From Pterois miles (lineage: Eukaryota > Chordata > Actinopteri > Perciformes > Scorpaenidae): a DNA stretch of 64,000 bases. The notes beneath the pieces were generated by a model that was not told the DNA's origin, ran no database searches, and saw nothing but the letters and a program-made list of their open reading frames with translations. The translations under genes were made by a program, and so were the position numbers. Of this stretch, positions 26,801 to 38,444 are shown piece by piece (position 1 is the stretch's first letter; each line of letters begins with the position of its first letter). The DNA is taken from NCBI GenBank assembly GCA_947000775.1, contig CAMQGK010000299.1:4167501-4231500 (forward strand). Direction: 5' to 3'.

Positions 26801-27550
26801 AAGTAGACAGCGAGACCACAGAGCTGATAAAACATTCCCTTTTAGCAGAGCGGAAGGTGACTGCACTTTAACCACCAAAATTACTCCCATTTTAACTCCT
26901 GCTTTTCAAAATGACCAAAGACAGATGTTTCAACTTAAACTGATCATTTTATCTATCAGGGTCTGTGATCTTTTGGTAACCTGTTCTAATAAATCAACAG
27001 ACTCCGAGCTCGCCCTGAAAGAAAACATAAAACTGGCCTGCTAGTCTAAACACTGTGCCTCTGTGTCTCAAACTTTGCCTCTTGACTAACCTGATGATGA
27101 GCCCTGGGGAAAGCACTGACCACGTGACTGTCAGTTTGTTAAATTATAACGACGAAAACCTAAACTGTAAATATGAATTGTCATTTTTGTGAACTTTTAC
27201 TCTCTCACACTCACTTCCAGTGTCCAAAGAAAGTTTGCTCAAGGCACAAACATCACTACTGGAGTAGTGCATGGCTTGCCATTATGTGACATGGGAAGAT
27301 AAAAAGAGAATATTGTAGAAAAGAGAAATTGTAAAAGTTAAATTTATTCCTATTTTCAAAGATAAATGTATAAATTATAACATTATTGGTTACAGCTGTA
27401 TATTATTTTTGAAGATCCCCGAATGATCTAATCCTAATTGTTACTGGGGAAATATAATTTCAGTCATTGTAAAAAGAGAACAATTTAAAGGTAAGCAGTG
27501 AAAGTAAGATTAGAAAAAAATAAATGGAATAAAACGACCCTGTGTTTGGT
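23867..27550 (+). other. rab11fip3: probable rab11fip3 3' UTR and downstream flank
   Basis: The region follows the TAG stop with no strong acceptor-bounded exon of a known gene. AATAAA hexamers occur at 26988-26993, about 27519 and 27529-27534, so a 3' UTR of 3.1-3.7 kb is possible. Earlier ATTAAA-type words also exist. A 148-codon open frame at 25540-25986 has no family features. A short segment at 26774-26855 is bounded by ACAG and GTGACT and looks exon-like, but has no recognised product. The exact polyadenylation site cannot be read from DNA alone. Confidence 0.5.
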
Positions 27551-28710
27551 TGCCTCATTTGTTTTTAAATTGTACTTTGTGTTTGTATGTGTTGTATAGA
27601 TCCTGGCAGCAGAAGTGATTTTACTATACTTGATGTTAACACTGTTACTCTATCAGAAATAAGATCTGGGTATTTTCCGGTTCATGTGCAAGCTCCTGAT
27701 GACTGTTTATCACTTCACCAGATACCCAATCCTGGGTCTCTCTGCCTCCAACCGATCAGCCCTACCTGCACGCTGTGGGTACGTACTGCATGGGCCCTTA
27801 ACCAACACTTTGCACTTGTCTCCAATCTTGTCAATACCATCACCAATTATCAACACTATATTAACTCTGAGGACAGGTGTGAAGACCATCTGTCCCTAAT
27901 AGTGCCAGCTGCTGCTCTACCAGTTCAGGTGAGGAAAAATAAAGATTTATTTTCAACTGTTAATTTATGTCAAGAACTTTATTGGGGCCTATTTGTATTA
28001 TCAATATCAGCTGACAAATCAATGATGAAGAACTGACATGTATTCTAACTGCTTGGTGGAATTATTTAGGTGTTATTTTTGTGTTTGGTTACTTATTTGT
28101 TTATTTATTTAGTATTATTGGTATTGGTGTTACTATTTATTTATGCATATGACTGTAGGTTCAAATATGTGATGTAGGGTGCAGTAATATCCATTTAATA
28201 AGTGAAGGCTGTTCATTTGTGCTCTTTGACTGGGATATCGGTTAGCCTGCTTTTACGGTAACACTCCTGAAGGTGGCAGCAGAGGCGCATTTATAAATTA
28301 ATTAGTCCACAGCATGGGATTATGACACATTTTTTATTTGTAACGGATCCATTGTAGTTGTGGTTTAATTGTGTAGGTATTTGGTGTTATAGAGACATTT
28401 TAATAAATCTTATTTCACCTATACGTTTATTTTATTGAGATTATGTCACTATAAAGTTACAATGTGTTATATCATGATACACCAGGACAGCTTTAGGTTT
28501 GCTATAGGTTACTTAAAATAAAAAGCACTGTAGCCTTTACATAGGGATCGTATAGCGTTATAATCTTGATAAAATAAACTTGCAAGTGAAATAAAATATA
28601 TTTAAATGACGATGTACCTTCTACAGTATCAGTAAGACTATATCATCAATATCTCACACCGTATCCAGTGTGTTTATATGTGTGTATACGTGTGTGTGTG
28701 TATATATATT

Positions 28711-28743
<33 letters not shown>

Positions 28744-28796
28744 TTTTTGTTTTTTTTTATATATATTTTTTTTTTTTTTTTTATTTTTTTTTTTTT

Positions 28797-28828
<32 letters not shown>

Positions 28829-28862
28829 GTTTAGTTTATATATATTGTATGTTATATATGTA

Positions 28863-28956
<94 letters not shown>

Positions 28957-29159
28957 AATAAATACTAATACTAACAACTGCTACTAGAAAATGCATTAAT
29001 TTATAAATAATATAATACATAATTATTAAGTGCGTTTAAGAAGCGCCTGGCTGTGCGCTAAAATTTTGACCCATTTAGTTTATTTATTGTTAGTTTTAGT
29101 TTGTAAGTTTAATTGTTATATAACGTGATCAAATGATCCTGTCCTAATGAGCATCCAGA
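27551..29159. other. spacer between rab11fip3 and telo2
   Basis: The spacer holds an unassigned 149-codon open frame (27587-28036, plus strand) and then AT-rich DNA with the compound microsatellite at 28690-28954. No RNA gene was recognised. Confidence 0.6.
28690..28954. repeat. compound T-rich / (TA)n / (CA)n microsatellite
   Basis: About 150 bp of nearly pure T interrupted by single A or G residues is followed by roughly 25 TA units (28869-28919) and about 17 CA units (28920-28954). The long low-complexity frames across it are artefacts of the repeat. Such a tract is a likely site of assembly error. Confidence 0.95.
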
Positions 29160-29415
29160 AGTGTTACAAAACCGTCGGTTCCTTGAATGCCTCACGGGTC
29201 AGACTGTCCCCGGAACCTCCCCTCTCGTTCCCGCTCACCACGAACGTATTTTGATGGAGCACACAGAGAGCGAAGCCTGAACCGAAGCGACACGGCGGGA
29301 TGTTTATGTGAAACTAGACAGTATGAACTGCAGAAGAGAAACGTTTTGATTTTACAGTGACTATAAGTGATGTCCGGTATATAAAAACATGCTGTTTTGT
29401 TAATAAAACGCCCAG
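29160..29415 (+). other. telo2: probable telo2 promoter and non-coding first exon
   Basis: The sequence turns GC-richer (CCCCGGAACCTCCCCTCTCG) about 650 bp upstream of the telo2 start codon. A good donor, CCCAG|GTGCGT, follows at 29415/29416. The coding exon opens with an acceptor (GTTTAG before 29867), so an upstream non-coding exon must exist. No TATA box is evident. The start of transcription is not determinable here. Confidence 0.45.
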
Positions 29416-29887
29416 GTGCGTATCACTTTTGACCGGCTAACATTTGAAGCTAATGCACTCCAGTAGCGATGTTTGTGTTCATCTATTTTCATTGACACCT
29501 GCTGTATTTTGAAGTCATAATGGTTCTTGGTTGATGAAAATAAGCCTGCAGCCGCTAACTTACACCCAGTGACTGTTAGTTACAGTGGTAAAGGGAGAGT
29601 TCACCTAAAAACACAATAATCTTCATTCCTGTTTTAACGCCAGGGAAGGCTGTACATCCGCAAGATGTTGGTGTGATATTCTGATATAACCCGTGAATAG
29701 GCCTAAGCCTTAAAATTGTGAAATACACTCCTAGTTATGTATAAAAATCTATTTGTTATGAACGGTGAATTGTGTGTTTATATCTGTATGGACTGGGGAT
29801 AGGTACAAACATTACCTTAGTAGAAACTGTTCACAGTTGAAATGTCCTTTCAGTGTTTCTGTTTAGGAGGTAGTCACCATTTCAAAG

Positions 29888-32800
29888 ATGGAGTCCCTTG
29901 CCCCAAATGCTGGGGTTCGCCTAGCGGTGGCCCATTGTTTCCGGACACTCGCTACATCCACGGATGCCGAAGACATCATCACCGCGCTTCAAACGCTCCA
30001 CTCCTACTTAGATGAAGGGCCAGAGAGTGAAACCACTTCAGTTCAGCGGGCAGAGTTCAAGAGAGCTCACTTCAGCCGAGCCCTTCAGTTCCTTGTCAGC
30101 AACATCCAGGCTGACTGGTTGGCCAACTTCACCGCAGCCCAGCGCACAGAGTTATGGGACGGGCTGTTCCTCAGAGGCCCTCCAGAGCAGGCGCTGCTGG
30201 TGCTGATGGAGGGAATAGGACAGCTAAGGTGGGTGGTGTTGGATAGAGGCATGTTCATCATGGTGTCTGTTCACTAACTCTGTTATTGTCTCACCACTAC
30301 AGAGCCAGCACAAATCTGGACCACTTGGTCAGCATCACTGAGCGGTTCCTTCAGAGTGGTCGACTCGCTGACCTGCTGTGGTTCTACTGTCTGGAGACAG
30401 TCCCCTCCGACTCCCCCCAGCTCCGAGAGACTCTGCTGGGACGAATTGTGGCGCTGCCGGACCTCACCGCCAACAGGTTACACCCAAAAAATAAGCCTCT
30501 TTTTCTTCCTCAGCAGTACTACCCACTGCTGGCCACAGAGATGCTCGCCGCCTTGGAGCGGACCTGCCAAGCACTCAAAGGCGAGGGAACAACTTTTAAA
30601 CTTTTTGCCAGCATGCAGCTGATGTCAAAGACTCATTGTTGCGATATCAAAATAATAATTCATTCATAATCATCCCACCTATTTGTCCGACTTATATTTT
30701 CAACAGATGGCACAGACTGCTCCTTGACTTTTGTGGCTCAGACACTTGGAAAAGTGTGTATCCAGGGACATAGTGGTGAGTTTTTGTGGAAATTACATAG
30801 TGGTAATATTATGTAAGACAACAAACTTGAATATTACCAACAAGCCCTATTATAAATGCAACTCCATACTTTTTAAATAAAATTCATTGACAATCAACAA
30901 CAATTTTGATAATCAATTAATTGTTTGAGTTACTTATCAAGCAAAACTTTGTTTTGACTGCAGGAACTTTCCCCAGAACTAGGAACACATTTTATCCTCC
31001 TTTGCGTTTTTATTTTCTATCTACAGGCTTGGTGCTGGCAGTGATGGCTCCTCGGCTGTCTGTGTACACGCGCTCAGACATGGTTTGGCAGAGGGTTTGC
31101 TGGAAGCTGCTGGAAAATGTTCCACAGCGGTGGATGGAGAGCGTGCTCACTGCGCTGGTGCAGGCTGTCAGCGGGTAAGGTGGAGACTGGAACAGCCATA
31201 TGAATTTAAAGGGTAACTTCTGTGTTTTTCAACCTGTTTTCCCATGCTTTTGTGTCTAACTGACTAATAAGGACAACAATTTATGAAATTGGTTCAGTAC
31301 TGAGGGAGAGCGCTCATTTTTCACAATCAGATTCAGATTTCACAATGTCTTCTCCATGAGTGGGACATGGACGCAAAAACAAACAGACTGGATCAATCAA
31401 AAGTCAAGAAAAACATATCATCTCTCTGTAGAGTCCTCTCCGCAATGATGTCAGACACTTCACAGACAATCTGAGCCTGTCAGTGGCAAAAACAAGCACT
31501 TGATGCTGCTCGCTTGCCCTCGCAGCTTGTTTCACAGCTGCTAGTTATAGCACTCTCACTCAATACTGGACCAGTCTCAGAAATTGTTGTCCCCATTAGT
31601 CACTTGGACTCAAACACATGGGAAAATAGGGTCCAGGTAGAAAAATACCAAATTTACCCTTTAAACAGCTAGCAGTTTATATGGCCTCAAGCCATCAGTG
31701 TTCTATCTGCCTTTTAAAGTCTCTTGCCTCCTTTTTTTCAGGCCTGGTGCCTTTGGCAGGATCATTGGCAATCTAGTGTTAACAAATAAAAAAGCCCAGT
31801 TGGTCATCACTCATAAACTGCTGTTACTGCAGTACAAGTATGAGGTAAGTAGATAACTTGGAGCCTGACAGTAAAACATATTAATCTTATAAATATCATG
31901 TAAAAGACACTAATTATTTTCCCCAGACTCAAGTCTTGAGGATTGTTCTAGGTTACCTCGCAGCAGACAGGGAGCGAAGGCCACTGCTCATCCAGGTGAG
32001 TGCAAAAGGATGTTCAGTATCACCTTATATATGTTGATGATTTTGACATGTGTGTGTTTGTGTGTTTTGTCAGGTGTTACGGTCTGTGTCCCAGGCCTGG
32101 GCTAACCCCAGTGCAGTGAAGCACACACCCCTGGAGCAGCAGCTGTATGTCAGTAAGGCCTTACTGCTGAGTGTGAGTCTGCTGAGAGACTCTGAGCTAC
32201 AGGAGCTCCGCTCAGGTACAAATAACAATGTATGTTTAATATGATCATATGAATTAATGGATAATAACACATGTTGCTTTCTCTCAGAGTTACTTCAGTG
32301 TATGCTGGGCGGCATGCAGAGCCACCTGGACAGTAGCGTGGTGCGTATCCGGCGTATGGGCATGGTGGTGGGAGAGTGCCTGAGCTCTCGCATTGATATC
32401 AATAAAACCAAGCTCAAGTTTGAGGTACAGAAAATATTTGATTCATCGCTTGATTGAAATACCATTTTAGGCCTGTGTCTGAGTTTTTGTTGTGCTGTGT
32501 TGTAGTACGATCAGGACGAGGAAACTCAAGAGCTGCTTTCTCTGATGACTCCAAATACTGGTGATGAGCCAGAGGCCGAGCCTGTGAGCGGGTAAGTGTC
32601 TTTACATCTCTATAACTGCCCTACTGTTTAATAGGAACTACGAACTGTTCATTAACTGAGTAGTCTGCTTTATCACATTTTAACAATGGAGAGCAATGGA
32701 GAAAATTAACTCCCAAGGGCACACTGTATATAATATTGGCAACATATTTAAATTATTTAACGATTATGTTTCAGCAACGAGCCAAATCCCATAAGAAGAA

Positions 32801-35800
32801 GAAGAAGATATTCCTTTATTGGTCCCACAGTGGGGAAATTTAATTTTTACACTCTGCTGTTAACTTATACACAGTACATGCAGACCCGAAACACACACAT
32901 GCACAAACAGGACCCATATACATGCATCAATGGAGAGATGTCAGAGTGAGGGGGCTGCTCCTGACAAGCGCCCCGAGCAGTTGGGGGTTTGGTGCCTTGC
33001 TCAGAGGCACCTCGGCAGTGCCCAAGAGGTAAACTGGAACCGGTGACCCTCCGGTTCCCAAGCCAACTCCCTACAGACTGAGCTACTGCCGCCCCATAAA
33101 CCTTCACTCACTATATATTTGTAGGCATTGATTGTATTTATGAGAAGGTCTGTCATCTGCAGAGTTGACTTTCCTCAAGAGACCAGTGAAGCAACTCCGT
33201 CTACATCTCAGAATAAGTCAGAAACTGACCCAGACTCTGAACTGGACAGGTAAGTGTTACTAACTCTTCTCTGTTATACTAAATGTATCTGTGGGAAGTG
33301 TTTTTGTTAACTGTGTTTCACTGGTGCAGCGACGATGAGCTCACTCCGTACGATATGTCTGGCGATCGAGAATTAAATAAAGCGTCCCCGCCCCGCTACC
33401 TACGAGACTGTCTGGAAGGTGTGGCTCCACAGATTACATTTATTGTACCTTAAATGCTGTGCTACTAGCTCTAGTTCTAATATCTTCTTATCTGTCGACC
33501 CACCCAGCTTTAATTTCCTCTGAGGACCCGGTGCGTGTGGAGCTCAGTTTGAGCGCCGCTGAGGGTTTGGTGAGGAAGAACGTCTTTGCAACCAGAGAGG
33601 TATGACAGCAACATAAATATCCATTGCTGTATTCATTTATACATGTTTATCAGAACACTGATCCAGTGACGGAAGGTGTTGTCCCTTACTTTACTGTTAT
33701 TGACTGTTTTATCTACTTTATTGTGGTTGTGTGTTTGTTCAGGTCAGTGTCCAGCTGACCAAAGTGCTTCTTCACATGGAGGATAAATACAGCATAATTG
33801 GCTTCCTGAGTCTCAGACAGGCGACCATGGTGGCGCTCGCCGTCACTGACTGTATCCCTGTATGATCATCACCTTAGTTTCTACACGGTTTCCCTTTTCA
33901 CGTCAACATTCGTGTTCATTACCTCACAGCTTTATCGCCATTTTTAAACATCCATTCTGCTTTAAATAAATGTCTCTTTCCTTTCTGTGATAGGTGGCTC
34001 AGTATTTGACCACAGAGTTTTACTCCTTGAACTACAGTCTTCGGCAGCGGCTCGATATGTTAGAGGTGAAAGCAACCACTTCTCCACTTTTGATATCACC
34101 TTCACAAAATAAACTTTGATTTGAACTGTTTTGATTTATTGCCACAAGCGTAATCGTGAGGCTGTTCTTGTTTTTGGTTTCTCAGGTCCTTGCTCTGGCA
34201 GCGCAGGAGCTCTCTAAGCCAATCACTGAAAATAGGAATCCATCTATGAGTACTTCTGCCAGCACTGATTTGACTCCATATCCGGGTGACAACCCCGTGC
34301 ACTGGAGACAAGTAGTAGAAAAGCGGATACAAAGCAAGACGAAACGCCTCAGTAAGGTAGCTAAAGTAGACCAGTATTTTCACCTGCTGTTTTTGGTATT
34401 TACCTAAGGATCTTCAGTAATTTCCCTCGTGCTACAGGGTGCCACTCAACCTCCAGCTAAGGCCACCCCTAACCGTTACGCCCCTGTTGCTGGACACTTC
34501 TTTTTTCCTCTGCTCAGCAATTATGACAAGTAAGTAATGTTATTTTATGTGAATTTCAAAGCTCATCACATGAACATAGTCTTTGTAGCTTAGAGTAAAA
34601 TGACCTGGAAGTATCTAAATGGCAGATAAGAGCTGGTCAAATTGTATAAATGCTAAGGAAAGCGACATCAACATTCGTCGTCGCATAATTACGTAGCCTA
34701 GTATTTAAGTGCAGTCGGATTCTCTGAGCACTAGGGTTGTCTTCTCCTAAGTCCATCTGTCCTTGACCACTTGACATTTTCCTTCAAAGTCAAGTAAACT
34801 CTCAACTCTCAACTGCAGCCTAAGTAAATGAAATAACTTTGTGCTAGGCCTCAGGTGACCTTTGACCTGTTGGGCGGTGACCATCTCGTACTGGGCAGAT
34901 TGATCCACACCTTGGGCCTCCTCATGCATCTGGCTGTCAATGCACCGGTAATTTTAATTGTGTCCAAGCTATATGTGACGTGATCTCAATGTAGAGTTTT
35001 ATATAATTAACATTGTGCTAAAATTTTAAGCGTGACCCTCAGTGCAGTCATTCAGTATTTATATTTTATTATAAAAGACAAAATCAGTGATGGGAAATTT
35101 GGCCAGGCAGTTAGAAGCCCCTATTGCTAATTTTTTAACTGATGTAGAACTGTTGTGGTTCAGATGCTTAAAACCAGGTCAATGCATTGACACAATACCA
35201 CATTGTTATAATATGCTTACTGTATATATATTGTATATGTTGGAACAACAATGTTTCTTAGCTCTGCCCCTGTGAGATTCCTGTGACGGTTATTTTGCAG
35301 ATAGCTGCACAGATGGGTTGTGCTTTACTGGACTTTGTGTGGGCGGTGCGCTACCATGTTGACCAGTAAGTATGAGGCATATCAGTGTTTTAGACAGTGA
35401 ATTGATGAAATTTCTGTGAAAAGTCTGAGGAAACTATTTGTGGTTGTTACCAGCACTACAATGTAGTATTTAAACTACTAACCAGGTTCAACAGTAATCT
35501 GGTAACTGTATGGCTAGTCTTTTCCTAGCAACATGTTTTTCTTCACATGGTTAATGAAGCATTAAAACAGTCAGACAATAAATGACAATACCCTGAAGAG
35601 ACTATAAAGTCAGGATGGACTGGGTGTTTTTTTGTTATTTCAGTCTGAGCTGTAACCTGAAATCTGTATGTTAAAGGATGGTGAGACGAGGCGTCCTCTT
35701 TGCTGTTTGCTCTGTGTTTCTGAGCATGCCCAGTCAAAACCTGCTGGTGGACCTCAGTGAGCAGCTGTTTGAGACCAGAACTTGGCTGGGAGGTACAAGA

Positions 35801-36510
35801 TAAAAAAAAATCATTGCTGGTGACAAAAGGTTCTTCCTCGTGAAACTTTGACATACATCTCATTAAAATCTCTCATGTGGCGAAAGACGGGCAAAGCATT
35901 TGTTCCAGTTCTGTTATTACAGGGCCACATTTCCATAATAGTTAATTTAGCACTTACACATGAATAAATCAATACATTGTTTATATGTTACTAAAAATAG
36001 ACTAACTCTAAAACACATGATTCTTGTAAATGCACAAAGATCTAAAGCTGTGCCTACATAATGTGATCCTGTCAGGGATGTCCCCTTCAGACACCCATTG
36101 ACGGTCACACAAACAATTACAGCACACACGCATGCACAGCTGGACTGAGCATTTCTGGGAAATAGATGGGGAATAAGGATGTCCTGTACCGCACAGACTG
36201 TCCATGACGTAATTGGCTTTGCAGTTGGATGTTTTCTTATCCCTCTGAGGATAAAAGTCGTTTCATATTGCAGTGAGCGACATGGAGCTGAATGACAAAG
36301 GACACGTTTCTCTAATTATACAGTAGACTAAAGCTGCTTCTAATCATTTTTATGTTGTTAATATCCACAGATGTGGCTGAAGGAGACCCTGACGAAGATT
36401 GCCGGAGTCTGGCTGTACAGAGTCTGGTACTGCTGGATAAGAGCCTGAAGAAACAGCTACAAGGTCATCAAGCTCTGAGCATGGAGTCATTATCGCAGGA
36501 TCAACAATGA
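29888..36510 (+). CDS. telo2: Telomere length regulation protein TEL2 homologue (complete)
   Basis: Exons: 29888-30228, 30303-30580, 30707-30775, 31027-31174, 31742-31844, 31927-31995, 32074-32215, 32288-32424, 32506-32591, 33163-33249, 33330-33418, 33508-33599, 33743-33859, 33994-34065, 34186-34356, 34438-34529, 34848-34947, 35301-35365, 35677-35792, 36371-36510. They sum to 2514 nt, 837 aa plus TGA, equal to the human length as I recall it. Landmarks are MESLAPNAGVRLAVAHCF at the start, NKKAQLVITHKLLLLQ, LDSDDELTPYDMSGDRE (about 485-501), GHFFFPLL and VAEGDPDEDCRSLA near the end. Telo2 is an alpha-solenoid scaffold of the TTT complex (with TTI1, TTI2) that hands PIKK kinases (mTOR, ATM, ATR, DNA-PK) to HSP90/R2TP. 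The acidic Ser pair (483, 487) matches the CK2-phosphorylated site of the human protein. Intron 2 uses a GC donor. An antisense SINE and a MITE lie in its introns. Confidence 0.96.
31210..31660. mobile_element. TTAA-flanked MITE in a telo2 intron
   Basis: The ends are inverted repeats: AGGGTAACTTCTGTGTTTTT on the left and AAAAATACCAAATTTACCCT on the right, with CCCATG/CATGGG further in. TTAA lies directly outside both ends (31206-31209 and 31661-31664). TTAA target duplication is typical of piggyBac-like elements, so I infer a non-autonomous member. No transposase frame is present in its 451 bp. Confidence 0.75.
32793..33096 (-). mobile_element. tRNA-derived SINE, antisense in a telo2 intron
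   Basis: Read on the minus strand from 33096, the head is GGGGCGGCAGTAGCTCAGTC, including the pol III A-box-like TAGCTCAGTCTGT. A B-box-like GGTCACCGGTTCC follows about 35 bp further on. The body ends in ACCAATAAAGGAATATCTTC and a (CTT)n tail at 32793-32810. A tRNA-like head, central domain and simple 3' tail make a SINE very likely. The exact teleost family name is not certain. Confidence 0.8.
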
Positions 36511-37352
36511 ACGATGAAATACAGATTGCTTCTCCGATGTTTGGCCGGCTTTACCGCACTTCTGTGTTGTCCTCACAGAACCTGGAGGTTTGAGGCCGAT
36601 GGAAGCAACACATTTTCATATCCTGGAACACGCAGCCAACCAGCGGAAAAGGAGGACACACGTCTTCTCACAATGTCTTCCTGCATAATTAAATCATGCA
36701 CGCACAAACATTGTATTGTTCAGATGAACATAGTGTATAATTTATGAACCAGATAAAATATTGATTGGATGGAGAATAGGATGCCATTTTTGTCAACGAG
36801 TAAAGTTATGAGGATATCCTTTTCCACCTCTTTCCTGTACTTGCACATCTCTTGTTTGTTTGCAAAAGACATCCTGTGAATATTCACATGCATTCACAAG
36901 TAATGGAAATACTACTACTACCTCCTCCTGTGACATAAATGAAATGTGTGTTCATCTGTATGTTCCTAAACAATGGACCATTTTTTTAAACATACAGTTG
37001 ACCAATAGTTTTATTGGTAGGGGCCTTTACTTGATTATCTTGACATATTTAGTCGCAAGATCCATATTGATAAGTCCACTTTATTTACGCTTAATACAGA
37101 TTTTTGTATTGTAGAGTAGGTCAGGATATAATTACAGAAGATAGTCTTATGGTTAATTTTAACTCGGCAGTAGTGAACAGTTTGTACAAAACATGAATAA
37201 AATACAACATAATAAGAATGAGATTGCAATCAGTTTCCATTAAGAGCTGCGGATGTGAAATACACATACCTGGAACCGATCAGTAACTGAATTATTTAAG
37301 AAATATTTACTATTTGCATCTCATAACCAGCAAGGTACAACATCAAATAAAA
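36511..37352 (+). other. telo2: telo2 3' UTR
   Basis: The region follows the TGA stop and has no splice-bounded coding exon. AATAAA hexamers lie at 37197-37202 and 37347-37352, giving a 3' UTR of about 0.7-0.87 kb. This leaves about 1.1 kb between the end of telo2 and the ift140 start codon in the same orientation. Confidence 0.6.
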
Positions 37353-38444
37353 TCCTGCAATCTGGCTGTTACCCATTTTCCTTTTGATAAAGCAGTGAAT
37401 GTGAGCACCATGAAAATGACATTATAGTTCAACACTTCATCAACAAGGTAATAATAAATATAAACAAGATAATTAACGAAATAATTTTGATGTAAAATGT
37501 GAAGGATACTTTGAATTTACTACAACCGAATTTAAGTTGACAACAACTTGCTATGCTGAATTTCAGTCGTTCCTCTAAATATGCTTTGTAGAGTAAACTG
37601 TATTAGTTTCAATATAATTATTTTAAATCAGCTGACAAGAAGTTTGATACGACTGGAGGGAATAACATCAAATGGCATTTTATTTTGGTGAGACCGGATA
37701 CGACTTTCGACAGCTACTCGGGTTGTGTTCGTTGTTTTCCGTAACTCCTCCTCCTGTCCCACCTTCGAGGTTGTCAGGGGCAACTGGGGGAGACGCTTTT
37801 TTCGCTTGCGCTCGGGGCTGCATAATACAACAACGCTGCAAATGACGGTCGATGTTATAAGTTGCTTTGAGATTAAACCAGTAAATTGGCATTAAGCTGA
37901 AGATAACGACAGCGAGGTTTGTCTTCAGATAATTTAACAAAACGAGTAATTTCGTTTTATAGCAGCGAGGGCTTCCAGTGAATGCTAACTTTTGCTAGCT
38001 TACCTAGCTTGGCTAACGTTAGCAGCTAAAGCTAACTTAAGCGTTAGTCACATAACAGAACTAACATTAATGGTAGCTGATAGAGCGAACTATAATGCTG
38101 AATCGATAGCTAACTTAAAGTCAACGTTGTTTATCTGTAACGTTACCCATTAGTGAACTAACGTTAGCTAAGTCAACTACCGCCACACATAAAAATAAAT
38201 CATACACTTGGGATCATTAGCTGCTATTTGAGAGTACGTTCAAGAGTTAACAAGTGAGTGCCGGTTTTTTACAACACGAATTAGCAAGACAGCTAACTAT
38301 CTGGAAACGAGGTATTAAGCTGCACAGCAAATATAAAAACTTGAAGTCAAAGACTGCACCATGAATAGCCATGTATAAAATTGGAGGTGCCGCGTAGCTC
38401 CCATCCCGTTTCTTCCATCAGATCCAGAGAGCAACAGAGGGGAC
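37353..38444 (+). promoter_or_regulatory. ift140: ift140 upstream region and 5' UTR
   Basis: A GC-richer block at 37680-37980 contains an RFX X-box candidate (37770-37784) and no TATA box. A 200-bp cluster of GCTAAC/GTTAGC words follows (37980-38170). The coding exon begins with acceptor TTCTTCCATCAG before 38422, so the 5' UTR is split and at least one non-coding exon lies upstream. Its donor could not be fixed. Confidence 0.55.
37770..37784 (+). promoter_or_regulatory. ift140: RFX X-box candidate
   Basis: GTTGTC-AGG-GGCAAC is an imperfect inverted repeat matching the X-box pattern GTNRCC N0-3 RGYAAC with one mismatch (T for C in the left half). It lies about 675 bp upstream of the start codon, in the likely promoter of a cilia gene. 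RFX factors drive many intraflagellar-transport genes through such sites. The position fits, but use of the site is an inference. Confidence 0.55.

Noticed and set aside
28668..29020. Long frames of Phe/Tyr/Ile/His or Lys runs
   Set aside because: Translation of T, TA and CA simple repeats, not protein.
30624..30629. GT donor downstream of telo2 exon 2 instead of the GC donor
   Set aside because: Leaves phase 2 while the next exon requires phase 1, and adds residues absent from the family.
37680..37940. Minus-strand open frame in the ift140 promoter
   Set aside because: Covers a GC-richer promoter block and X-box, with no homology or splice context.
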